A stretch of 64,000 nt of DNA, taken from positions 1-64,000 of the forward strand of contig NZ_JACXZA010000004.1 in the NCBI RefSeq assembly GCF_014779765.1. Direction: 5' to 3'. The stretch comes from Paenibacillus terricola (lineage in GTDB: Bacteria; Bacillota; Bacilli; Paenibacillales; Paenibacillaceae). This document shows, piece by piece, positions 56,844 through 64,000 of this stretch. Under the pieces are notes generated by a model. That model saw only the letters and a list, made by a program, of their open reading frames with translations, did not search any database and had not been told where the DNA came from. Positions within the stretch are counted from its first letter, which is position 1; each line of letters opens with the position of its first letter. The position numbers and the translations under genes are program-made.

Positions 56844-58238
56844 ATGAGCTTGTTCGACGACGATTTCTATTCGAGCCGGGTATCCCGGCGGAAAAACCGC
56901 TGGATTCAAGAGGATGCGAAGCAGTCGAAGGTGCTGCGGAGCAAGTCCAATTGGTCGAACATGCGGGTAGCTGTGCTATCGTCAACGATTAGCGCGGCGG
57001 CAGCGGTGCTCTTATTCGGCACGCTGTTCTATCACGGAGGCGACAGCTCAGATAAAAAGACGCCAGCAGCATCATCAGCTGTGACGGCGACACAGACGGC
57101 AGATCCTTACGAGAAGACGATCACCGCGGCGGCGAAGGTTCGCCCGATGGTTGTCAGTGTAATAAATGAGCAATATGCATTAGGCGGAATTAGCTCCTCA
57201 ACTGGCGATGACTCGGAAGCGGCAGAGGGTCAGCTGCAGCAGGTGGGCGTTGGCTCAGGCGTTATTTTCGAGAAGAAGGATGGCAAGGCGCTTATTGTAA
57301 CGAACTACCACGTTATCTCAGGTTCGGAACGGGTAGAGGTTACGATGACCGACGGTACTTCGCGCGTAGCAACGATTGTTGGCGGCGATCAGATTACGGA
57401 CCTTGCTGTGCTGCAAATCGATGACAAGGGCATCGGCGATGTTGCCGAGTTCGGTGAATCGAGCAAGCTGCGTAACGGCGAATGGGTTATGGCAATCGGC
57501 AGTCCGCTTGGTCTAGGCGACTCGCTGTCATCGGGCATTATAAGCAAGACCACGCGGATGATTCCGGTATCGCTCAACCAGGATGGCAACTATGACTGGG
57601 AGCAGGAGTTCATTCAGATCGATACATCGATCAACCAAGGCAACAGCGGCGGACCATTGATCGATCTGGACGGTCGTGTGGTTGGCATCAACAGTATGAA
57701 GATTGCGGATATCGGTGTTGAAGGGGTTGGCTTTGCCATTCCGATCGATAACGCGAAGCCGATTATCGACAGCCTGATCAAGTATGGCGTTGTGAAGCGT
57801 CCTTACCTGGGCGTATACACGTTGGATCTGGATCAATATCTGGCGCAGCAAGCGTTGACGAAACCGAAGGATAACATGGATGTTCCGAATACGGGCGTTG
57901 ATGGCAGCAGCGTTGAGCCTAATGCGGGCGTTGACGGGGACACAGATAGCAGCTCGCTGAGTGATGCTGTGGACGATACAGGCATCATTATTCCGGACGA
58001 GGTGAAGGATGGCGTCATTGTGCTGGAGGCGGTTGGTCCATCGCAGGAAGCGGGTCTGAAGTTCAATGACCTGATCACGAAGCTTGATAAGACGCCGATT
58101 GGCAGCACGATGGAGCTTCGCAAATATTTGTACGAACATAAGAAGATCGGTGACACGATCGAAATTACGTATTATCGCGATGGCGAGAAGCAGACGGTGA
58201 AGCTGCAGCTGTCGGAGAAGAGTAAGGACGACGATTAG
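56844..58238 (+). CDS. htrA: HtrA-family serine protease (DegP/HtrC-like)
   Basis: Membrane-anchored quality-control protease, 464 aa. Cytoplasmic N-terminus of ~40 aa, one membrane segment (~43-63), Ser/Thr-rich stalk, protease domain with triad H156 (TNYHVI), D186 (ITDLAVL) and S268 (GNSGGP), and a C-terminal PDZ domain (~320-455). The PDZ carries an acidic Asn/Gly/Asp insert (~344-390) with a near-duplicated NTGVDGSS / NAGVDGD. GGAGAGA is 6 nt before the ATG. Its position after walJ is conserved in Bacillus. Confidence 0.95.
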   Translation: MSLFDDDFYSSRVSRRKNRWIQEDAKQSKVLRSKSNWSNMRVAVLSSTISAAAAVLLFGTLFYHGGDSSDKKTPAASSAVTATQTADPYEKTITAAAKVRPMVVSVINEQYALGGISSSTGDDSEAAEGQLQQVGVGSGVIFEKKDGKALIVTNYHVISGSERVEVTMTDGTSRVATIVGGDQITDLAVLQIDDKGIGDVAEFGESSKLRNGEWVMAIGSPLGLGDSLSSGIISKTTRMIPVSLNQDGNYDWEQEFIQIDTSINQGNSGGPLIDLDGRVVGINSMKIADIGVEGVGFAIPIDNAKPIIDSLIKYGVVKRPYLGVYTLDLDQYLAQQALTKPKDNMDVPNTGVDGSSVEPNAGVDGDTDSSSLSDAVDDTGIIIPDEVKDGVIVLEAVGPSQEAGLKFNDLITKLDKTPIGSTMELRKYLYEHKKIGDTIEITYYRDGEKQTVKLQLSEKSKDDD

Positions 58239-58252
58239 GATTAAATAGAGAG

Positions 58253-58278
58253 CGGGCGCCGAGATGGCGTCCGTTTTT
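58253..58278 (+). terminator. htrA terminator
   Basis: CGGGCGCC-GAGAT-GGCGTCCG stem followed by TTTTT. Confidence 0.85.
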
Positions 58279-58286
58279 ATGCGTAG

Positions 58287-58331
58287 AAAAAAGCCGAGGG
58301 GGACCTGTGAGAATGGGGTCCCCTTCGGCTT
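58287..58331 (-). terminator. Terminator of the chemotaxis receptor gene
   Basis: AAGCCGAGGGGGACC pairs with GGTCCCCTTCGGCTT (one G-U). The minus strand continues with TTTTTT. Confidence 0.85.
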
Positions 58332-58371
58332 TGTGCGCTGTATAGCAAGTTGAGTGGATACCGGCAGGTTA

Positions 58372-60063
58372 TTATTGCAGCTTGAAGCGGGAAAGTGTTT
58401 CCCGCAGATCGTCGGCCGTGCGGGCGAGTGCCTCGGAGCTGGACGAGATCTCCTCCATCGTTGCAAGCTGCTCCTCAGTGGAAGCAGAGTTGTGCTGGCA
58501 AGCTGCGGCCACTTCGTGACTGGCATTCGATACGGCTTCGGTAATCTGAACGAGCTGGCGGCTTGCTGCGGCAAGCTCCATCGTAATCGTTGCTGCCATC
58601 TGTGCTTGTTGATCGACGTCGGCAACGTTGTGCTCGATGGCGAGAAACAGCTTGTTCATTTGCTCCGTCTTCTCGAGTCCTTGCTCTGTCTGCTCGGCTA
58701 CGGTGAGCATGGAATCAACGGCATTGCCGGTATGATTGACGACCTCATGAATGAGCTCGCCGATCTGATTCGCGGATTGGCCTGATTGCTCGGCGAGCTT
58801 GCGGATTTCCTGTGCGACGACAGCGAACCCGCGGCCCTGTTCGCCTGCACGCGCTGCCTCGATGGAAGCGTTGAGGGCGAGCAGATTCGTTCTTGTGGCC
58901 AGATCGGTAATGATGTCAGTGATGCTGTTAATCTGCTGCGAGCGGCTGCCAAGCGATTGCACGACAGAGGACGTATGCTGAACGTTCGCGCGCATCTCAG
59001 CCATTGCCTGCACCATATCTTGTACGGCTGCTGAGCCCGAGGTGGATGCTTCGAGCGCGGATTGTGCGCTTGCACGCATACGGTCGCTGCTGCCTGAAAC
59101 TTCGCTAATGCCGTCCGCGATTTCATTGATCGCTTGCGTTGCTTCGGTCATCTGCTGCTGCTCGGTCTCGGCGCTCGCCGCGATCTCTTGAGTCGATGCG
59201 ACAATCAGCTCCGTTGCACGTGTCGTCTGTTCGGCGCTTGCGCTCAATTGATTCGAAGACGAAGCAACATGGAGCGCCGTATCCATCGCTTGCGATAGAA
59301 TCGAGCGAAGCTTGGCTGTCATTCGATTGAACGAGCCTGCCAACTCTCCGATCTCATCGCGCGAGCGGACTTCGAGGTTCTGACTGAGATCCCCGTTGCC
59401 ATCGGCGATTTCCGCCAGTTGTCGGTTGATTATGCGGATAGGACGAGTGATGAAGACGTTCAATAGAATCATGATCAATACCACGACGATCATGGCGCTA
59501 AGCGGAAGCGCGCCCGTAATGATCGTTTGTTGATTGGCTGCTTGGGTACGATTTCTTTTGTCAGCCGCGATCTCAAGCTCGAGCTTATTTACAGCCGCTA
59601 CAACGACTTCGTCCAGCTTCTTGCGGGACGTACGCTCTTCGTTGAAATGAAGGGAATAGGCACCATCATGATCACCGCTGTCGAGGTGGGCGAACACCTT
59701 GTCGCTCGATTCGGTGTAAATAGTGAAGTAGGATTTGATTTGCTTCAGCTTCGCATGATCGTCGGCATCGAGAGTCGGATTCGCATCGATTCGTTGCAGG
59801 ACCGTTAGAACCTCTTGGCCCTTCTCAGCGATCTCTTCGCGGTATTGCTTGTCACCCTGAAGCAGGTAGGCGCGCTCATCATTAGACATGCCAGCCAGCC
59901 TGTACTGCAGCAGGTGCAGATCTGTATCGTAATCAGCGTCTTGCAGCATTTCGTCATAAGCGCGTTCGGAACGCTGCGTATGCAGATAGCTTGTTGCTGC
60001 CATCGTAATCATTAAGGCGATGACGATTGCGAAAGCGGTGATGAGTTTGTACGAAATTTTCAT
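58372..60063 (-). CDS. Methyl-accepting chemotaxis protein
   Basis: A 563-aa membrane receptor. Two membrane helices (~7-27 and ~185-205) enclose a helical four-helix-bundle-type sensor; HAMP (~207-260) follows, then a long cytoplasmic coiled coil with the signalling tip [20 protein letters not shown], then [23 protein letters not shown] is 11 nt before the ATG. No chemotaxis or flagellar genes lie nearby; the ligand is unknown. Confidence 0.95.
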   Translation of the reverse strand: MKISYKLITAFAIVIALMITMAATSYLHTQRSERAYDEMLQDADYDTDLHLLQYRLAGMSNDERAYLLQGDKQYREEIAEKGQEVLTVLQRIDANPTLDADDHAKLKQIKSYFTIYTESSDKVFAHLDSGDHDGAYSLHFNEERTSRKKLDEVVVAAVNKLELEIAADKRNRTQAANQQTIITGALPLSAMIVVVLIMILLNVFITRPIRIINRQLAEIADGNGDLSQNLEVRSRDEIGELAGSFNRMTAKLRSILSQAMDTALHVASSSNQLSASAEQTTRATELIVASTQEIAASAETEQQQMTEATQAINEIADGISEVSGSSDRMRASAQSALEASTSGSAAVQDMVQAMAEMRANVQHTSSVVQSLGSRSQQINSITDIITDLATRTNLLALNASIEAARAGEQGRGFAVVAQEIRKLAEQSGQSANQIGELIHEVVNHTGNAVDSMLTVAEQTEQGLEKTEQMNKLFLAIEHNVADVDQQAQMAATITMELAAASRQLVQITEAVSNASHEVAAACQHNSASTEEQLATMEEISSSSEALARTADDLRETLSRFKLQ

Positions 60064-60147
60064 GCAGGGAAAGCCTCCAGTTGACTTGAAATTCTAGTGG
60101 GTTAGCGGCGGTGATTGTCCATAAGACGTTGGTAGTAACGTTTATAT

Positions 60148-60175
60148 ATGTCGGCAGGAGAAGGCGAGAAGATTA
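60148..60175 (-). promoter_or_regulatory. Candidate sigma-D (flagellar/chemotaxis) promoter
   Basis: Minus strand reads TAAT (60172-60175), 16 nt, GCCGACAT (60148-60155), against the sigma-D consensus TAAA-N15-GCCGATAT. It would give a leader of ~78 nt. Chemotaxis receptors are typical sigma-D targets. Confidence 0.45.
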
Positions 60176-60328
60176 GCGCAGTGGCGCGGTTTTTGAGACT
60201 TTTTTCAGATGAAGATTGCATAATAGAAGCATGAAGTGGAATTGGTGTGGAAGATAGAGGATGGGCAGTAAATGTGAGGATGCGGTGTCGTGGAATTGGA
60301 GCTTCATACGGTGTTTCTGTGGACGAGC

Positions 60329-60361
60329 AAGGGCTGCCCTCTAGGATGAGGTGCAGCCCTT
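60329..60361 (-). terminator. Terminator-like hairpin of the secreted protein gene
   Basis: AAGGGCTGC / GCAGCCCTT perfect 9-bp stem right after the stop codon. The minus-strand T tract is poor, so efficiency is doubtful. Confidence 0.5.
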
Positions 60362-60372
60362 CTTCACATTAA

Positions 60373-61218
60373 TTATTTGCTCGATTGCTCAAGCTCAGCG
60401 ATCTGAATTTGGTATTGCGCCATAAGCTCGCTTAACGCGTTTTTGATTTTATCAGTGTCTTTGGTCTCGGCAGCCTTGGCGAGTGCAATCTCTGCCTTCA
60501 CGAATGTTAGATCGGAGTCATTGCTCTGAATCGTTACGGTGCCAGCTTCATGAGCAATGAACGTCGCAGCAGCTGCTGGCTTTGCTTCAACGGCTTCGAT
60601 GCGGTTTAACGCAACAGTGGCATCTGCCTCGTCCAAGACTGCAATGCTGACAGGCTGGAGGGTTGGCACAGGGGCCGGCTCGGTTGCTCTAACTACTCCT
60701 ACTTCAGATATCTGGGCTGGCTTAGCAACATCGGTAATAGGAGTTCCCTTCTCCGAACTGGTTACTTCTACAGCTTCTACAAGTGTGGGCGCGACAGGCA
60801 CAGGGACGGTGGAGACGGGTGAATACGTATAGGTCGCGACAGTGGAATGCTTTTGTACCAGCGTATCGTACTTTTCCAGAGCAGTCTTCCAGTCCTCAAC
60901 CGTATCAGATGCGTATCTCTCGGCCAGCTCGACTGGTGAAGTGAAACTCATGATGACAGGAGCGGGAGCGGCTTGCGTGGTCGAACGAGTTGATGCTGTT
61001 ATTTCGACCGCGCTTACGGGTGCTGCTGACACGGCGTTAAGCTCGTTCACTGCTACTGGTGCTGGCTGGATTTCGGATACGGCGATGAGCTTAGGTGCTT
61101 CGGCCGCAGCGCTGCTGCTTGTGTTTGCACCGTCTGCGTTCGTTACAGAAGGGAAGGCAACAGCGGACAGCAGGAAGGTGGAGAGGGCGAAGCGGCTGAT
61201 TAGAACTTTGCTTTTCAT
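60373..61218 (-). CDS. Secreted low-complexity protein of unknown function
   Basis: A 281-aa protein starting MKSKVLISRFALSTFLLSAV, a clear signal peptide with likely cleavage near residue 28 (VTNA-D). The mature part is Ala/Val/Pro/Thr-rich without recognised domains. It has a short helical unit at ~95-122 (ELAERYASDTVEDWKTALEK) and a C-terminal amphipathic helix (~235-278). Base composition is like its neighbours. GGAGTG is 10 nt before the ATG. It is divergent from a two-component system. Confidence 0.75.
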   Translation of the reverse strand: MKSKVLISRFALSTFLLSAVAFPSVTNADGANTSSSAAAEAPKLIAVSEIQPAPVAVNELNAVSAAPVSAVEITASTRSTTQAAPAPVIMSFTSPVELAERYASDTVEDWKTALEKYDTLVQKHSTVATYTYSPVSTVPVPVAPTLVEAVEVTSSEKGTPITDVAKPAQISEVGVVRATEPAPVPTLQPVSIAVLDEADATVALNRIEAVEAKPAAAATFIAHEAGTVTIQSNDSDLTFVKAEIALAKAAETKDTDKIKNALSELMAQYQIQIAELEQSSK

Positions 61219-61414
61219 AAGGGAATGCACTCCATTCATGTTTGGGTGATTGTCTTGTCTTGCGCTATAGTTTCACTTTATCGAACAAGGATGGCAGCCC
61301 GTTGGTGACTTTGTGGAAAAACGATGGCAGAAGCTACTTCGTGCCCGCCTGCTTGTTATACTTGAAGAAGCGTAAGAAGTAAGGTCGGTTAGAGGGCTGG
61401 AGGGACTGCGTATT

Positions 61415-62152
61415 ATGATCGCTAGCGAATATTGCATTGCCGTCGTCGATGATGACGTGAATATAAGGGAATTGGTTGAGATTTACCTGCAGCGTGAAGG
61501 ATTCCGCACGATTGGACTCGGCAGCGGAGAGGAAGCGTGGGAGCTGTGGAAGACAAGTCCGCCGGATCTATGGGTGCTCGATATTATGCTGCCAGGCATT
61601 GATGGCTATGAGCTGTGCCGCCGCATACGGACTGAAGCAGAAGTGCCGATTATGATGATTTCCGCGCGGGATACAGAAGTGGACAAAATCCTTGGCATCG
61701 AGCTTGGCGGAGACGATTACTTAGTGAAGCCGTTCAGTCCACGTGAGCTGGTGGCGCGAATCAAACGGCAGCTTCAGCGTTGGTATGGCAGCACTCGTCG
61801 TTCAGATGGACAGGTATCGGAGCGGGAAGAAGAGCAGGCTGCCGGGCAGACGAGCCGTATTGAGCTTAATGAGCTGGAGCTGATATCGGAGGAGCGGCGC
61901 GTGTTCTGGTCAGGCGAGGAGATCGACATGACGTATAAGGAGTTCGAGATGCTGAAAGTGCTGGCTGAGCACCCGAATCGGGCGTTCACGCGAGGGGAGC
62001 TGCTGACTCTCGTATGGGGCGACGACTATTACGGGAGCGATCGTGCGGTGGATCATCTGATCAAGCGCATCCGGAAGAAGATCGAGCATCTGCCTGTTGA
62101 GGCCGTATGGGGTCATGGCTATCGGATGAGAAGCGAAGGGAGCGCGGTCTAA
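61415..62152 (+). CDS. OmpR-family response regulator
   Basis: A 245-aa regulator. Receiver domain: acidic pocket VVDDDVN, phosphoacceptor D56 (VLDIMLPGIDG) and K at VKPFSPREL. The winged-helix domain has YKEFEMLKVLAEHPNRAFTR and SDRAVDHLIKRIRKKIEHLP. A linker (~127-150) is Glu/Gln-rich. GGAGGG is 10 nt before the ATG. Targets unknown. It abuts its kinase gene (2 nt gap). Confidence 0.93.
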   Translation: MIASEYCIAVVDDDVNIRELVEIYLQREGFRTIGLGSGEEAWELWKTSPPDLWVLDIMLPGIDGYELCRRIRTEAEVPIMMISARDTEVDKILGIELGGDDYLVKPFSPRELVARIKRQLQRWYGSTRRSDGQVSEREEEQAAGQTSRIELNELELISEERRVFWSGEEIDMTYKEFEMLKVLAEHPNRAFTRGELLTLVWGDDYYGSDRAVDHLIKRIRKKIEHLPVEAVWGHGYRMRSEGSAV

Positions 62153-62154
62153 CT

Positions 62155-63729
62155 ATGAAGCTCGTCCATCAAATCAATCTGGCGTTCGGCGCAGCGCTCA
62201 TCGCGGTATTGGCGGTGACCGGCGTGCTCATCCACTATGTGCTGCTCGATCATTTCATCGGGACGCAGAAGGCGGATATGAAATCATATGGCAGCGTGCT
62301 TGCTGCAACGATGAGCAGTAAGGAGACCACGACTGTGGGCGGAACGAATACGGGGACGGCAGTTACGGGGAGTAAACAGGATTCGTCGACAGGGAAGGAT
62401 ACGTCTGCTGCGGTTGAGGGACAAGCCGCGGAGAAACCAGGGGCTTCATTGGATACGAGTGAGGCGCAGGAGGTTACGAGGGATCGGGTAACAGTGACTG
62501 CCGATGCGGTGCCGTCGAGTGCGCCTGAGCTTGTTGCTAGTACGCAAGTAACCGTCCCTTCACCAGCTGCTGCAATTGAGGTCATCCTTACGGACAAAGA
62601 TGGAAACGTGCTGCGAAATGATACAACGCAAGAAGCGAAGGTATTTGAAGCAGATACGGTCAACAAGGGGACTGCAACACTGACGACTGCGGCTTCGGAG
62701 CTGGCTAGCGCGGAGCAGATGCAGAAACTGTGGACCGGCAACAATTCCAACTACCTATATGAGGTCAATGCACTGCCGCAAGGGACATTAACCTTAGTAA
62801 CGCCGATGAGCAAAATCAAAGAGATCGAGATGGCGCTGCTGAGACGGCTGCTTATTATTTTCATCATTTGCGGCTTGTTCATTCTCTTGTTGAGTCATCT
62901 GATCACGCGGAAGCTGATTACGCCGCTGATGCGGCTGAAGGATGAGCTGAGTAAAATCAAAGCGCGTCAATTCTCCTCGGTGAACCTCGTGCAGACAGGC
63001 GGAGAGATCGGGGCAGTGGCGCAGACGGTATATGAAATGGCAGGCGAGTTGGATCGATCGAGCCGGGTCCAGAAGCAATTTTTTCAGAATGCGTCCCATG
63101 AATTGAAGTCGCCCTTAATGTCGATCGTCGGCTATTCCGAGGGGATACGGGATGGTGTGTTCGAGGGAGAGGCGATGCGCAGAGGGTTGGACATAATCAT
63201 CGGGGAGAGCGGTCGTCTGAAGAAAATCGTCACCGAGATGACGCTGCTGGCGAAACTTGACGGAGAAGAAGACATCTATCACCCTGCGCCAGTGGAGCTG
63301 ATGGAGCTCTTGACGGAGACAGTGGAGCGCGTGAATCCGACGGCTGTGAAGCGCGGGGTTACGGTGCATGTTGAAGAGGGCGGAATTAGTGAACTGATCG
63401 TTCATGCGGACCGAGATAAATTGCTGCAGGCGCTGCTTAATGTGGCTACGAATGCGGTGAGGCATGCGGATACAGAAGTGCGGATTCAGGTGCTTATGCG
63501 AGATGGACAGGTTAAAGTGGAAGTGCTGGATGACGGGCAGGGAATTGAGGAAGGGCTGCTGCCTTATCTATTCCATCGATTCGTGAAGGGTAAGGATGGA
63601 GAGACGGGACTTGGCCTTGCGATTGCGAGGGCAATTGTGGAGCGGTGCGGCGGATTTATTACGGCTGGCAATCGGAGCGAAGGCGGTGCAGTTGTTGCGA
63701 TTGGGCTGCCTCGCGCGCCGGTCGTTTGA
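62155..63729 (+). CDS. Sensor histidine kinase with low-complexity ectodomain
   Basis: A 524-aa kinase. Membrane segments at ~7-30 and ~230-250 enclose a ~200-residue extracellular region. That region is Thr/Ser/Ala/Gly-rich from ~54 to ~140 and has a small folded-looking part (~141-220, PAS-like IEVILTDKDGNVLRND). HAMP, then HisKA with H315 (NASHELKSPLMSI), and HATPase with NVATNAVRHA and GLGLAIARAIVERCGG. The ATG at 62155 is chosen; the frame continues upstream into the regulator gene. It probably phosphorylates the adjacent regulator. Confidence 0.92.
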   Translation: MKLVHQINLAFGAALIAVLAVTGVLIHYVLLDHFIGTQKADMKSYGSVLAATMSSKETTTVGGTNTGTAVTGSKQDSSTGKDTSAAVEGQAAEKPGASLDTSEAQEVTRDRVTVTADAVPSSAPELVASTQVTVPSPAAAIEVILTDKDGNVLRNDTTQEAKVFEADTVNKGTATLTTAASELASAEQMQKLWTGNNSNYLYEVNALPQGTLTLVTPMSKIKEIEMALLRRLLIIFIICGLFILLLSHLITRKLITPLMRLKDELSKIKARQFSSVNLVQTGGEIGAVAQTVYEMAGELDRSSRVQKQFFQNASHELKSPLMSIVGYSEGIRDGVFEGEAMRRGLDIIIGESGRLKKIVTEMTLLAKLDGEEDIYHPAPVELMELLTETVERVNPTAVKRGVTVHVEEGGISELIVHADRDKLLQALLNVATNAVRHADTEVRIQVLMRDGQVKVEVLDDGQGIEEGLLPYLFHRFVKGKDGETGLGLAIARAIVERCGGFITAGNRSEGGAVVAIGLPRAPVV

Positions 63730-63815
63730 AAATACGTCAATAGGATGGTTGTTGGGGCTGTGCTTACGGTATAATAGGAGATGGACTTTACAGAAGAGAT
63801 CGGAGCAATGAACCT

Positions 63816-63983
63816 ATGTACTGTGTTTGCAAAGAGCATGTAGAACTCGCACTCGATAAATTTGTTGATGAATATGAAGATGCACCCGATATGGTGAACC
63901 TGAAGGACACGGAGTTCTCGGACTGGGACCCGCCGCGCCAATGCGATATGTGTGAGAACCCCGCCGAATTCCTGGTGGTGTAG
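63816..63983 (+). CDS. CxxH/CxxC small protein (BA_5709-like)
   Basis: A 55-aa protein starting MYCVCKEHVELALDKFVDEY and containing CDMCENPAEFLVV at the end. The paired C-x-x-x-H and C-x-x-C motifs suggest a small zinc-binding protein of the CxxH/CxxC family that lies between htrA and rlmH in Bacillus. CGGAG is about 11 nt before the ATG. Function unknown. Confidence 0.85.
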   Translation: MYCVCKEHVELALDKFVDEYEDAPDMVNLKDTEFSDWDPPRQCDMCENPAEFLVV

Positions 63984-64000
63984 CCGATGTTGATACAGTT

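Larger units (their letters stand above)
60064..60372. other. Intergenic region before the chemotaxis receptor gene
   Basis: Holds a possible sigma-D promoter and the terminator-like hairpin of the secreted protein gene. Nothing else was recognised. Confidence 0.55.

Overview
The window is chromosomal DNA around the replication origin of a spore-forming Firmicute, most likely Paenibacillus or a close relative in Paenibacillaceae. This rests on Bacillus-type gene order (rpmH-rnpA-yidC-jag-mnmE-mnmG-rsmG-noc-parA-parB on one side of oriC and dnaA-dnaN-yaaA-recF-remB-gyrB-gyrA-rrn on the other), spore-linked genes (yyaC, spoIIIJ-type yidC, a YheC/D ATP-grasp protein), the complete walRKHIJ operon and strong GGAGG ribosome-binding sites. 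Most of the window is core genome. Genes left of about 11.9 kb run leftward and those to the right run mostly rightward, so both arms are transcribed away from the origin.

Layout. 1-306: 5' end of a 16S rRNA (minus) with tandem promoters. 0.6-4.2 kb: HD-GYP protein and gyrA. 4.6-5.5 kb: a divergent YheC/D-type gene between gyrA and gyrB. 5.5-11.9 kb: gyrB, remB, recF, yaaA, dnaN, dnaA, with the DNA-unwinding element between dnaN and dnaA and a second DnaA-box cluster upstream of dnaA. 12.6-22.2 kb: rpmH to parB, with one parS upstream of noc and one inside parB. 22.6-26.7 kb: a cysteine desulfurase family gene, DUF4446, yyaC, DUF3343, mscS, DUF951 and tRNA-Ser(CGA). 26.8-28.1 kb: repeats. 28.1-29.7 kb: yjzC and rpsF-ssb-rpsR. 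29.8-39.0 kb: DUF4870, a CBS protein, a membrane-anchored amidohydrolase and oppABCDF. 39.5-46.4 kb: MazG-like, yybS-like, gdpP, rplI, dnaB, purA. 46.4-47.2 kb: the same repeat family again. 47.4-58.2 kb: an unknown membrane protein, an M23 peptidase, walRKHIJ and htrA. 58.3-63.7 kb: an accessory block (chemotaxis receptor, secreted low-complexity protein, two-component system). The last gene is a 55-codon CxxH/CxxC protein.

The genes cover replication initiation and supercoiling (dnaA, dnaN, gyrAB, dnaB, ssb), segregation and nucleoid occlusion (parAB, noc, parS), tRNA and rRNA modification (mnmE, mnmG, rsmG), c-di-AMP turnover (gdpP), oligopeptide uptake (opp) and cell-wall homeostasis (wal operon, M23 peptidase, HtrA).

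No obvious new defence or biosynthetic system is present. The least explained material is intergenic: (i) a 205-240 bp repeat family with three conserved hairpins, one showing a compensatory base-pair change between copies; (ii) two small dispersed repeat families near oriC; (iii) two adjoining short-repeat arrays before dnaB; (iv) a MITE-like element before htrA. Among proteins, the oddest are an amidohydrolase-fold protein lacking its first metal-binding motif and a secreted low-complexity protein divergent from a sensor kinase with a similar ectodomain. Start codons were chosen from ribosome-binding-site position and family N-termini. All assignments come from reading the sequence and recalling families; no database search was possible.
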